Origin: Opisthocomus hoazin
Lineage: Eukaryota; Chordata; Aves; Opisthocomiformes; Opisthocomidae
NCBI RefSeq assembly: GCF_030867145.1
Contig: NC_134419.1
Location: 6,413,501 to 6,477,500, forward strand
Direction of reading: 5' to 3'
DNA length: 64,000 nt
Under the pieces are notes generated by a model. That model was not told the DNA's origin and did no database searches. It saw only the letters and a program-made list of their open reading frames with translations. Shown piece after piece: positions 54,201-64,000 of this stretch (the stretch's first letter is position 1; each line of letters starts with the position of its first letter). Position numbers and translations under genes: made by a program.

Positions 54201-56796
54201 GTGGGGGGAAGCTATCAGTGTTCAGGCACATAAGGAGGGTCCTATGTCCTCAAGTGTCACAAGCATCACACAGCCGTTTCTTGTTAGTACCTATGCGAAA
54301 ACTGACAGAAACTAGCCAGCTGTCCTAACTACATTTTTATGTGCAGTCTGCACACTACACATCCGGGTTCCCAGTCTTCTCCTTGAACACGTCATGGTTT
54401 TGCTTTGATTCAAAATACTGGACTAACAATTAAGACTTCAACTTGCAAACATCACAATTACAGACTTTGTTACAGATTCTTATTGTATTATTTCAGAATA
54501 ATGCAAAATATATATACCAGCTTACCATACATCAGCTTCACAAACTGCTCTTCCTCAGCGTATAGGAAGCGAGTAGACAAACCCACATTGATCCAGGTTT
54601 AAAATCTACTTCAATTGTATCAGCTTGTCAAATGGCAAAATTTTACTTTTTATATACATACATAAAATAGTTCACTAGAGATAAACTCCTACAGGACACT
54701 TGGAGGCCTCCAGCTAGAGCTGTGACTGCACCCAAGCAGTAGTTACTCAGTGGGTTATTTTTTTAGCTGTGCTGGTTCCCTGATCTGATTCACTCCGTAG
54801 CCACGCAAACATCTGTGCTGGAACTATTCGGGAGGAGGTTTAGAGACGGGAACAAACCACTAAAGAATGGCATGCACGAATATGCGGTAATAAGCACGTA
54901 GCAGTCACTACCTCACCAACCTCCCCTGCATTTACCTTATTGTCCCCGAGGCAAAACAAGCCCCACATTCACTAATCTTGCCTGAATTCACCTTGCAATC
55001 CCCATGGCAAGACAAACCCCAAGGTCAGCATCTTCACTGCTGAAATGAGGGGTGCTTACTAATGTGATCCCTCAAGGAACACCTCTTTGCCCATGCAAAT
55101 AAGGGGACCTTAACATCCTCCCACTGCAAGTATACCTGTCAAACCACTGCACCAACTCCCTTGGCTGTGCAGTTCAGCTGTGCGGAAGGCAGTAGGTACA
55201 GTCAGACCACAAGCCAACTCTCGAGAGATACTACTAGCCCGGCGCGGGGAGAATGAAGAGCAGGCTCTTTTAGAAATAAGATTCATCAGAGAATGCCTTA
55301 ATATCTTACTTCCTGGATTTCAAAGACTCGATACTTAACTCAGCTTTCTGTAATGGCAAAAGATGCCAGAGGTAACTTCATTTCTGAATTAATCCCATAA
55401 AAAGTATCTGTACTAGAGATAAAAAGGGAGTAGGCTTAAAGGATAAAACAAAGGATAATTGACCTCTGCTCAAACATTCCTGCTGTGCTCAAAACACCCT
55501 TGGCACTTCAGATGAATATGCCTGTACTTTGATTTTAAAGTGGATTAACCATCTTTTTTTTCAAGTGTACAGATGGAAGACAGACTGGTTATATTACTGG
55601 GAAAACTTCAGTAGGAGCAAGGCTTTAAAAACACAATCCAGTTTTAAGCTTGGTAAGACTCTTTTTAGTGAAAGACAACATGGATATTGAGAAGATGGAA
55701 AAACTGGTGCTGGACTCTAATCAGAAGCTTGTTAAAGCATGTTCAATATGGGGATGGGAACCACAATAAACTAAGGTAAAACCTGCCTGACTTGAAAGCC
55801 TGTAACTTACCTACAAGACTTCTTCTGAGCCCCCAAAATGAAACGGGATAGCAAGCTTACAGTAAATAAACCCATACAGTTTGCAAGGGTGTATTTTATC
55901 TGTACAGTCAGCTAAGCATGTTGAAATGTTTATAAACAGCATTTGCAAAAACATCCCACAAAATACCTGAGAAGGCATTAAACACACAGATTGCTATGGA
56001 ACTGCTGATTATTATCGTTAGAAAATAGCTGCAAGTTTAACCCCTCACATAAAATCTCCTGTTAGTTAACGTGGATGTAGTCTGCTACCTGCATTACGAT
56101 CTGTATCGTAGAATGCAAGCAGCAGCTGCGCTTGTAGGAAAGGAATGGGACAAAACGAGCCAAGCTGCAGAGACAAGGCTTGGGTCACTTGATTATTAGG
56201 TGCTGTCCTAAGGCCCAAGAGACGAGTTTTTTTTAATTATTTTTGAGAGAAAATAAGGGAAACTTTAAGCATGCTATCAAAAAGCCCTAGCAGATGATGG
56301 TATTTGTAACCGAACACACTTACCTGTTCCGCAAGCACAACGAACACAGCACCAAACCGCCATACGCTTCGGTAAACTTCTGCAGAGCTCTCAGTCCCGT
56401 TACTGGTTCTGCGAACTTTTGTCTCGCCTCTGCAGCTGAAAAGAGCTTTTCAGCAATCTGCTCTGGGAAACCAATCAACGAGTCAATGTGATCAACATTG
56501 TCAGAAATGTAACCCAGCACCAGGCTGAAGAGAGACTTGGCCGAGTACCGGAGGTTCCCCTCCTTGGTGTACGTGAAGATGAAATGATCAGTCCTCTGCC
56601 TCCTTGCCCTGTCGTCCTCCCTGTTCATGCAAAGCTCCACCGAGAATCCTCTGGCAAACAGCCTAAAAGGTCTTGTTTTGGGAGGGACATGCTGGAAGCC
56701 GCCTGCGCCCCGATTGACCACGTGCAGCTTCCCGTTTTCGCGCACGTATATTGGCCCGGTATCCAAATGGCCTTCTGAGTGGAGACAGTAAGACAT
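51297..56796 (-). CDS. LRRC42: Leucine-rich repeat-containing protein 42
   Basis: Seven coding exons on the minus strand, 56324-56811 (ATG at 56796), 54057-54188, 52891-53009, 52388-52476, 52193-52306, 51956-52040 and 51297-51553, give 422 residues (human 428). Exon 2 of the gene starts MSYCLHSEGHLDTGPIY and contains the conserved NREDD, HFIFTYTKEGNLRYSAKSLF and DHIDSLIGFPEQIAEKLFSA. Leucine-rich repeats follow (ELTCLDLSCCKLGDEHELL, NALSDAGIRRM, LENLLVLDLSCNPKITDVGI, LNCLDISGTGLK). The C-terminal part holds GLVHSKVPLKEFDHSNCKTEG and a charged tail ending LTVEDWDLLNTY. A 5' UTR exon probably ends at the donor at 58064 (GGCAG then GTAGGT), upstream of the acceptor at 56812. The function is poorly known; nuclear and proliferation-related roles have been proposed. 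The promoter is shared divergently with HSPB11. Confidence 0.95.
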
Positions 56797-57134
56797 TCCC
56801 CTCGACCAGCTCTGGAAAAACAAACCGTAGACGGGTAAAGCACGGCCGCAGAGGAGAGCGCTGCCCGGGGAAGACCCCAAAGGCTGGCAGCTCCCCTCAC
56901 GCCCCCGAGCACGGCCATGTAACCCTGCAGCGCTGGGACAGGGCTGCGTGCTGCCCGCCGTCGAAGCGCAAACGCCCGCCAAGTGGGAAGCGAACGCAGG
57001 GCTGGAGGGGTGCAGGCCCTGCCGCCCTCTGCCCGGTGCCCACCAGCAGCCTGGGACTGGTCCCAGTCCCGCAGGGGCGCAGCAGCAGGTCCGGGGCTGC
57101 ACAGAGAGCAGCCCCCACAGCTCGGCCTGGCCTG

Positions 57135-57720
57135 TGGCGGGGGGGTACCCATTTGCTTGGGTCCTGGGGGGGGGGACACCCAGCCACCCAGTTTCCTGGG
57201 GGGGGGGGGGGCCCTCAGATGTCTGGGTCCCTGGGTGGGGGGCACCCACGTGTCTGGGTCCTGGCAGGGAGGCACCCACATATCTGGGTCCTTAGGGGGG
57301 GCACCCACATATCTGCGTTCTGGGGGGGGGCACCCACATATCTGGGTCCCTGTGGGGGGGGGGCGGTACCCATTTGCTTGGGACTTGGGGGGGGGCACCC
57401 ACCCACCCAGTTTCCTTGGAGGGGGTGGTCCTCAGATGTCTGGGTCCTGGGTGGGGGGGAAACCCCTATATCTGGGTCCGGGGGGGGGCACCCACATATC
57501 TGGGTCCCTGTGGGGGGGGGCGGTACCCATTTGCTTGGGACTTGGGGGGGGGCACCCACCCACCCAGTTTCCTTGGAGGGGGTGGTCTTCAGATGTCTGG
57601 GTCCTGGGGGGGGGGGGCACCCACATATCTGGGTCTTGGGGGGGGGAACCCCTATATCTGGGTCCGGGGGGTGGGCACCCACATGTCTGGGTCCGGGGGG
57701 GGGGGGGTGGGGGGGTGGGA
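57135..57720. repeat. G-rich minisatellite with higher-order structure
   Basis: The core unit is about 30-37 bases: CACCCACATATCTGGGTCC followed by a run of 7-12 G. Variants with CACCCACCCAGTTTCC, CCTCAGATGTCTGGGTCC and GGTACCCATTTGCTTGGG are ordered into a longer block. That block repeats with a period near 157 bases (CGGTACCCATTTGCTTGGGA at 57364 and 57521), with a diverged copy from 57144. It lies in LRRC42 intron 1. It creates long glycine- or proline-rich open frames on both strands that are artefacts. The plus strand has strong G-quadruplex potential, and the exact array length in this assembly may be unreliable. Confidence 0.93.
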
Positions 57721-58064
57721 CACCCATATCCGCAGGAGGGCAAATGGCTGACTGCAGCAGGGCAGCGGAGCCTGCGGGAGAATCTCCCTCCCCGGGCGGG
57801 TGGGCGAGGCTCCTGGTGCCCCCTCCCCAGCCCAGCCGGCGCTGCGGGGCTCTGGCCTGTGGGCAGGGGTCGTGGCGGGGGGCAGGGGAGGGACGGGGTC
57901 CCCTCAGCTCCTGCCCTGAGGGGCCGGGGTCTCGGGCGCGCTGAGGGGGGCGGGATCGGGCTGAGGGGGGAAGCGGGCGCTGGAGGGATCGGGCGCTGCC
58001 CGGCGGTGAGCGCGGCCCCGAGGGGCGCAAGGGGAAGGGTCCCCGGCCCGGCCCCCCACCTACC

Positions 58065-58304
58065 TGCCCCGGGAGGGGCCGCCCCGCCGCGCCGTCAGCC
58101 GGGCCGCGGCTCCCCGCTCCCACCGCCCATCCCGCAGCGGCCGCGGGCGGCGGGCGGAGCCGCGCCGGGGGCGGGCCCCGGGAGCGGGCCGGGGCGGCGC
58201 GGGGCATGGCGGGAAGCTGAGGGGAGCGGGGCGGTGAGGGGCTGCTGCTGCCACCCCCCCACCTCCCTCCGAGGCGCTGGGTCTGAGGCGGCGGGTGCGG
58301 GGCG
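58065..58304. promoter_or_regulatory. Bidirectional CpG-island promoter of LRRC42 and HSPB11
   Basis: Extremely GC- and CpG-rich sequence lies between the probable LRRC42 5' UTR exon donor (58063-58062, minus strand) and the HSPB11 start codon at 58305. It has GC-box-like GGGGCGGG words and an E2F-like ATGGCGGGAA at about 58206. No TATA box is seen. Transcription start sites cannot be placed exactly. Confidence 0.75.
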
Positions 58305-60888
58305 ATGCGGGCCGCCGACTGGTGCCTGAGCTCGGCGGGGGCTGCCCTGGTCCTGGCCACCTCCAGCGACGAGCGGCACCCCGCCGAGAACGTGGCGGAC
58401 GGGTGAGGGGGGGCGCGGAGGGGCCGGGAGCGGGGCGCGGGGCCCGGCGGGAAGCGGCTCCCCGTGATCCCCCCTCCTCGCTGCCGGGCCCTGGCAGGCC
58501 CCGGCCTTCGCCTTGCCGCGGGGTTCGGCTCTTCTTCTGGGACCCCCCCCCCGCCGTGTGTGAGGCCTGCGGGGGTACCCGCTGAGCACCCGCAGGGAGC
58601 TCCCCCAGCGTCACGCAGGGCTGTGCTTAAAACACCCCGAATAAACGCGCCGCAGCGGCTGGGTTAGGTTCGGGATGAATTTCTTTCGAGGTGGTTCTGG
58701 GTAGAAAGCCGCAGGTGGGGGGCGTTTTGTCCTTTTTCTCTCTGCAGAAGCTCAGAAACGTTCTGGACGACGACGGGCATGTTCCCGCAGGAACTCATCG
58801 TTGGGTTTCCTGCGCGCGTGAGGATCAGCAGAGTCGCAATCCAGTGTTCGCAGGGTAAGGCGCCGCGCGCTGCCACGGGTGACGCGGGCTGTCACCCACA
58901 GTGGGTGGCCGTGCCGTGGTCTGGGCTCTCACGGTCGCAGCGCGTCCCGTCAGGTGCCACTTTTAACACATTCATAACGACTTGACTTCACAAAGCAGTC
59001 GTCCTCCACCTCCAAAGTATTTCATAAATCAGAACAAGATTGAAAATGTACCCCACCTGCACTTAATTTGTTCTTATAACACTTTGTTTTGAGCTTATCA
59101 TTAACCTTTCTGTTGCACAGTGGTGGCCGCTCTAATGTACTGAACAGGACTACAGTACTCATGGCAGGGGCGTTGGAACCAGATCATCTTTAAGGTCCCT
59201 TCCAACCCAAACCATTCTATGATTCCATGACTTATTCTTTTAATGATCTATTTTGAATTCTGATTTGTATAATTTTGTATGACAGGAATCTCTTAGTCTT
59301 ACTTTTTTAAACAATGTGAAGGAAAATGCGAGTTCTAAACCAGAAAGGACCATTGCAAGGTCAGAGCATGGAGACAGGAGCTTGACCATTAGCGACGGCT
59401 ACGCAAAAGACGCGAAAACTGGTCATTGTGTGTCCAAACTGGAACATGAGGGTGGTGGTTGCATTGCAGACCTGCATTACAGACCAATTAGGGGAAGAAT
59501 GGATTGGTTAATGCTTTTAAAGTGTTTTATAGATGACAAGGGGTGGAATAAATGTCATTATCAATAAAGACTCAGAATTTGTGTTGATTTTTTAAATGTG
59601 TATATATATTTTAGTGCGGACTTTAAGGATTGAAAGAAGCGTATCTAAAGACCCGGTGGGTTTTGAAGAGTGCATTGAAAAAGGTAAGATTCTGAACCTG
59701 AAGCAGCGAGGATTTTGTGGGAATAGTGTTATCTTTTTCAGTGAGTTATTTTGACCCCATATCTATTTGTTGAGTAGTCAGGTGTGGCTTGATGATTATT
59801 CCATTAGACGTTAATGTTAATAGTCACATTTAAATGAAGTTTATGAACACTGCTGGTCTCTGGAGCAGTTTGGAGGTGTAAAATGCTGTATAAGGGCTAA
59901 AAGCACTACTTGTGCACTCGCTTTTGTGCTCAAAAAAATTAAAACCAGACTTACATAGTATAATAGAGTGCCATTGCCTGTGTGGTTTTTTTTTTTTTGT
60001 AATGCCTCTTGGGTGACATTTTTATGAAACAGTGCAATGAGTGGGATATATATACACACACACACTGGGATATCGCAAAAAGTATTTGTTCTGTTAAATC
60101 ACCTGGGGGGAGGGACACAATTTCTGTATGCAATGCAAGTTCACAGTCCTTAAACTCTCTTGAACTCTGAAGTCCAGTGAAAACATTTCACAGCTTTCCA
60201 CATTGTTCTTCATTATTTGCTTTGGAATATATTTTCTAGATTTGCAACACACAGAAGGACAGCTTCAAATGGAAGAATTTTCAGTGAGTATTTACAGCGT
60301 ACATCAGTAGTGGTTCATGAAGTGGGTTGTGTAGACTAATTGGGGAAAAACCATGAAAAACCAAACATGTCTTTATTTACAGTTATTGCTAAGTGGATGC
60401 TAGATACAGGAATTTGTAGACCGTGGTATGAAATGGCACTGCCCGACTGCTGCTTTGTAGATTATGGTATGAAAATGCACCTGCCTCCTGCTCCTAACTG
60501 TGTGAAAGAGCTCTCTCCACAAGTGTGGCTGTCTTTCCTCCTTCAGTTGTTGCCTTCAAGGCTGGCTGCAGTGTTCAGGAGGGATGGGACTTTTTTCAGC
60601 TGCTGCCATCTAAAGAATCTCTGAAGCTGGCTAGATGAATTAAAAGAGCTTGATATGTGTGCAGTTTGAAAACAGACACAGAAATAATGTAGATCCTTCT
60701 GTCTAACAAACTTCTGCAAACGTTGTTTGGTAGCTATGTTACTACAGAGAATGCAATAATTTTTTTTTTTCCTTCTACAGCTTCCTGATTTCCAAGCCAC
60801 TTACTTGCGTTTCATCATCAAATCTGCTTTTGATCATTTTGTATCAGTGCACCGGGTGATGGCAGAGGGCACAGCAGAAAACACTTAA
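58305..60888 (+). CDS. HSPB11: Intraflagellar transport protein 25 (HSPB11)
   Basis: Five coding exons, 58305-58402, 58748-58854, 59615-59683, 60240-60283 and 60781-60888, give 141 residues (human 144). The sequence starts MRAADWCLSSAGAALVLATSS and continues HPAENVADG, then ETFWTTTGMFPQELIVGF. The next segments are RVRISRVAIQCSQVRTLRIE, SVSKDPVGFEECIEKDLQHT and EGQLQMEEF. It ends with YLRFIIKSAFDHFVSVHRV. This is the jelly-roll (discoidin/galactose-binding-like) fold of IFT25, which pairs with IFT27 in the IFT-B complex and is needed for Hedgehog signalling rather than for cilium assembly itself (family knowledge). All frames join cleanly. The gene is divergent with LRRC42 and convergent with DIO1. 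Confidence 0.96.
59160..59231 (+). mobile_element. CR1 3' terminal fragment
   Basis: GGCGTTGGAACCAGATCATC, AAGGTCCCTTCCAACCCAAA and CCATTCTATGATTCCATGA are the last bases of an older CR1 subfamily. It lies in HSPB11 intron 2. Confidence 0.85.
60053..60065. repeat. Short (TA)/(CA) simple repeat
   Basis: TATATATACACACACACAC lies in HSPB11 intron 3. It is a short simple repeat with no other feature nearby. Confidence 0.75.
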
Positions 60889-60982
60889 GTCCAGCTTAAA
60901 TTTGTACCTCGATTTTTTTTTTTATAAAGAAGTTACATTTTCGTATCTGTAGTGAAGAGAATATTTATTACTAAAGCCTTGT

Positions 60983-60988
60983 ATTAAA
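60983..60988 (+). terminator. Candidate HSPB11 polyadenylation signal
   Basis: ATTAAA lies 95 bases after the stop and is followed by a GT-rich stretch (GGTGTGGATGTGGTATG). This is a good short-3'-UTR poly(A) site. Confidence 0.7.
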
Positions 60989-61050
60989 GTGTTTTTTGAA
61001 GGTGTGGATGTGGTATGTATTCCCTGCCAGTTTAATGCATGGATGGACTA

Positions 61051-61095
61051 GAATCATTTAGGTTGGAAAAGACCTTTAAGATCAAATCCAACCAC
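61051..61095 (-). mobile_element. CR1 3' terminal fragment
   Basis: GAATCATTTAGGTTGGAAAAGACC followed by TTTAAGATCAAATCCAACC is the reverse complement of an old CR1 end. It lies in the HSPB11-DIO1 convergent interval. Confidence 0.8.
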
Positions 61096-61488
61096 GATGC
61101 AGAACTCTTGTTAATTGTAGTAACAGCTTTCTAGTTTTATAACCTAGACTGTTACCCTAGAACACTTGAATGTAACTGAGTCCATTTAAATTAGTATGTT
61201 TATATCAGGCTTTCTTAATATATGAATTCAAACTTGATTTTCTGTAAAATGGTTCCCTTGCACTCTGAGGAAAAAACAGTGTGAAATACTTAAATGGGAG
61301 GTATTACTTCCTACTGTCAGACGAATCCTTCAAAAGTTCTTAAATTGGTAACTTTCTCATCAACTCAAACTGTCAGGATTAATAGGGTGAATATAAACAT
61401 CTACTAATGCTTAGAGATAAGCTGGGGGGGAGAGGGGCAGGGCAGGGAGGGAAATAATTTGAAGCTGTGTGAAGTGGTCTGGTAGATT

Positions 61489-61494
61489 TTTAAT
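61489..61494 (-). terminator. Candidate DIO1 polyadenylation signal
   Basis: TTTAAT on the plus strand is ATTAAA on the minus strand, about 40 bases past the SECIS element. An alternative AATAAA (minus) lies at 60964-60969, inside the HSPB11 3' UTR. Confidence 0.45.
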
Positions 61495-61514
61495 AATTGC
61501 AGATCAATCCTTTG

Positions 61515-61592
61515 TTTCTATAAATATTTTCTACAATCAGGTCACAGCTGTCTGCGCTTTGTGCTATGACCGTCATAACAAATATTAGTAGA
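61515..61592 (-). promoter_or_regulatory. SECIS element of DIO1
   Basis: On the minus strand, ATGAC (ATGA at 61573-61576) is followed by the stem GGTCATAGC, an apical loop starting ACAAAGCG, the matching stem GCTGTGACC, and TGAT (61536-61539). The 9-bp stem pairs completely, with one G-T wobble. The ATGA/TGAT pair gives the non-Watson-Crick quartet, and AAA lies in the apical loop. AATATTT before and AAATATT after can form the lower helix. This fits the eukaryotic SECIS consensus and lies in the DIO1 3' UTR about 520 bases after the stop, where it would direct UGA recoding to selenocysteine. Confidence 0.88.
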
Positions 61593-62094
61593 AACAAGTG
61601 CGGATAGAGAAGATTGTCTTACTCAGAAGCCTTCCAAAGTCGGTGAAAGTGAACATTTAGGAAAATTGTATGCATACAAGAGGATCTTAATAATGTGAAA
61701 TCGGTTGTTTTGCATGCCAGTCGACTTGCAGATGTCACCACCCCTGAAGTTTATCCTGCATGGTATTCCTTACAAATGTAAACGTTGGTATCCAGTCCTG
61801 GACCCAACGGACCCAACTGCTGTTCATTACTGCACGTGGTGGGAGCGTGGTAGGGCACTGCAGGGCCCTAGTTGGGGTTGTGGTGATGAGACTTGAAAAT
61901 CTCTATACAAACACATCATGAACCACATTACAGATGCTCTTTACATACTCATACATTATTCTTGTTGTCTGTTGTCTCTTGTTATTTTTCTCTCCTTGTT
62001 ATTTTTAAGTTTTTTCCTTCTTATGTCTGTACAAACTTCTTCACTGAGCTTTTTTTTATCCAGATAGTCTTTACGCTGAAGTCCTCCTCTTTTT

Positions 62095-64000
62095 CTATTT
62101 CAGTTTTTCCAGGATGGCGCGTATTTCCTGGGGGTGATAATTCCAAGGCCCCACTCCTCCCTGCAAAGGCAATAAAATGATACAGTGATGCTCAAATATG
62201 CAAAGCAGAAGTCCTTCAGAGCACAGCAGTTGCACCAGAACTGTGGGCAGGTGTGCTCGGGCTTCCTTTGCACAGCAGCCATCTCCTGGGAGACGCTGTA
62301 TGCACAGGTTACACCCTCCTGTGTGACTGGGACAGGGCCAACGCCTGGATCCTGGAGCTAGAAAGCGTCCCTGGATCTCGCAGCTTAGCTGTACCTAGGT
62401 TTCCTGACAAGCCAAAAGATAAATATTTGAGCAAGACTGAGGTGTACATCAAATATGTACGTTATAAAGGCCCAGACTGGTTTTGCTGCAAGTCCTTCTC
62501 TCTCCACAGTTACAATGAACTGTGAAATTTTTACTGCAATACTCACCATTCAACATAAAACATTCTCAAATTATGTTGAAATTTACAAACTTAATATATT
62601 GTGCTCATTATGATTATTGTCGGTATTTTTTACCTTGTAGATGACCTTCCCTCTTTGGAGTAGATACAGTCGTTCTGGCAGTGCAGCGTATTTTGAACTG
62701 CTCAGGTTTTCCATAGTGTCTAAAACCACTGGACATAAAGGATTCTTTTCCTGAAGAAATTGTGCTGCAGTTTTTCGATCTTTGAGGCTTCTGTGATTTT
62801 TAATAACAATATTGTTTTTAAAAGCCCAACCATCTAAAACAAATGAGAAAGGGATTTAGCAAGGGACATTTTGAATAGGTGTTAAGGGGGGAGATGTACT
62901 GTGTGTTATATCCCAAAACTGTGTCAAAAGAATACTGCACTTTACTCTGAATGCCAAAACTTGGCACGAAATGAAAGCCCCTCCTCAGAGTATGAGCGCG
63001 CTAGAGCTTTTCAGATAAATAGGTCTCAAGATCTATTTTTTTTCCTTTGATTTCAGCAAACTGTATTTTGCCCTTGCCCTGGATTCGGAAATACTTGATG
63101 TGTTTTAGGTGTTTTGGGTAAGGTTTGTCCAAATTACTGGCACAGGAGGGGATGTCGTGCTGTCATCCCCGTTCATTTAGCGCAGTCGCAACGACAGGTC
63201 CGTTCATCCTGCTGGGTTCCGCTCGTTCAGCCTGTGAAACAAAACCTCAGACCTGGGAGAAGTGAAACGTTTGGGCCAGGGCACGCCTTCCTGTTTCAGA
63301 AATACGCAAACGCACGTTTGCGCACCACTCTTGCTAGTAAAGTAGAAACTAGTAAAAAGGGTTTGATGACTGACTTAGCTATTATCTGTTTCTCAGCTAC
63401 TGCAAGTGATGTATTGATACAAAACTTGAAAAGTGTAAATGTTACGTTTTAGAAAACCACCTTAACCCTGCGATAAAATCAGTGCCAGTGTGTTACTTAC
63501 AGTCCAGCGCAGATAAAGGAGTGTGTATAGTTTGTTTGCTACATTTTTCAAATTAGAGTCTCTATCCTGTTCTTGAGACATGTTAAAAATTATTTATTTT
63601 TTTGTAAAGCACGTAACATGCTGGCATTGTACACTTAACCTTTGTTCTGTGAAATGCCTCCCCCCCCGCCCCCCAAAAGGAGCTGTACTAGCACTGAGAG
63701 GAAGTTTTGCAAAGACAGAACTCTGCTTCACCTGCGCAGAAATGAGCGTCTTCAGCAGGAGTACCTCGGTGTACGGTCAGATGTGTGAGTAAAGTTTTGG
63801 GAGAATTAGGGACACAAACTGGTCCCTAGCTTTGATGTTGCTGCTTTTGATTCGAGGAAGATTTCCTTCCCGTTTGCAGTTCCCTCCTTTGCTAACACAC
63901 TTTTCTTCCTAAGGGAATGATACGTCTGACGTGTTTTGGCAGGCATTACTGCGATACTTGTACCGTACCTACTGCGTGAGCTTCTTCGATGTAGACGATA
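62095..64000 (-). CDS. DIO1: Type I iodothyronine deiodinase, 3' part (partial)
   Basis: Three exons lie on the minus strand: 63969-64000 (cut by the window end; reads IVYIEEAHAV), 62634-62833 and 62095-62160. They join in phase: G at the end of the first plus AT opening the next gives Asp of DGWAFKNN. Exon 62634-62833 contains NPLCPVVLDTMENLSSSKYA and ALPERLYLLQRGKVIYK. The last exon contains GPWNYHPQEIRAILEKLK. The enzyme is a thioredoxin-fold ER/plasma-membrane selenoprotein that removes iodine from T4 and reverse T3. The selenocysteine (UGA) and its GSC(T/S)UPSF context, and the N-terminal membrane anchor, lie beyond 64000, but the SECIS element is inside the window. The orientation agrees with the human block. 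Confidence 0.95.

Noticed and set aside
56811-57279. N-terminal extension of the LRRC42 exon frame upstream of MSYCLHSEG
   Set aside because: A good acceptor (TTTTTCCAG) lies at 56812, the human protein starts at the equivalent of MSY, and the extension is Pro-rich repeat-derived sequence.
56751-58329. Very long Gly- or Pro-rich open frames on both strands (up to about 450 codons)
   Set aside because: They are made by the G-run minisatellite and CpG island; the periodic low-complexity peptides track the repeat unit, not a protein.
61340-61375. Second ATGA ... stem-loop on the minus strand as an alternative SECIS
   Set aside because: Only about six base pairs in the stem, and TGAA instead of TGAT/TGAA in the right register; the element at 61536-61576 is clearly better.
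62100-62282. 60-codon minus-strand frame over the last DIO1 exon
   Set aside because: Wrong frame; the true DIO1 frame ends at 62095-62097 after GPWNYHPQEIRAILEKLK.

Overview
This is vertebrate nuclear DNA, almost certainly from a bird. It carries many chicken-repeat-1 (CR1) LINE fragments with the typical 3' end (copies of an ATTCTGTGA-like octamer), compact genes, GC-rich CpG promoters and typical GT-AG introns. Seven protein-coding genes can be assembled exon by exon, and their order and orientation match, from memory, the mirror image of human 1p32.3: CDCP2 (+), TCEANC2 (-), TMEM59 (+), LDLRAD1 (+), LRRC42 (-), HSPB11/IFT25 (+) and DIO1 (-, cut by the window end). This is an ordinary, conserved autosomal block; in chicken it would be expected on chromosome 8 (from memory, not checked).

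Layout. 1-1712: non-coding upstream sequence. 1713-8834: CDCP2, six coding exons encoding a signal peptide, three CUB domains, a ZP-N-like module and a C-terminal membrane anchor. 8835-21767: a long GC-rich interval with CR1 pieces. On its minus strand are scattered exons resembling a class I cytokine receptor (15036-17082), the least expected thing in the window. 21768-28927: TCEANC2, four coding exons with a GC-AG first intron. 28928-29144: a CpG-rich bidirectional promoter with ETS, ZNF143-type and TCTCGCGAGA motifs. 29145-37329: TMEM59, eight exons, with a 154-bp tandem duplication in intron 1. 41935-46358: LDLRAD1, six coding exons beginning with two very small ones. 51084-58200: LRRC42, seven coding exons plus a probable 5' UTR exon, with a G-rich minisatellite in its first intron. 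58305-60888: HSPB11, five exons. 60964-64000: the 3' half of DIO1, including a well-formed SECIS element; the selenocysteine codon itself lies outside the window.

These genes do not form a pathway. Two pairs share divergent CpG promoters (TCEANC2/TMEM59 and LRRC42/HSPB11), and one pair is convergent with close 3' ends (HSPB11/DIO1). Exon boundaries come from reading splice sites and frames together with remembered human protein sequences; no alignment was run. Long intergenic and intronic stretches without visible features are stated as such.
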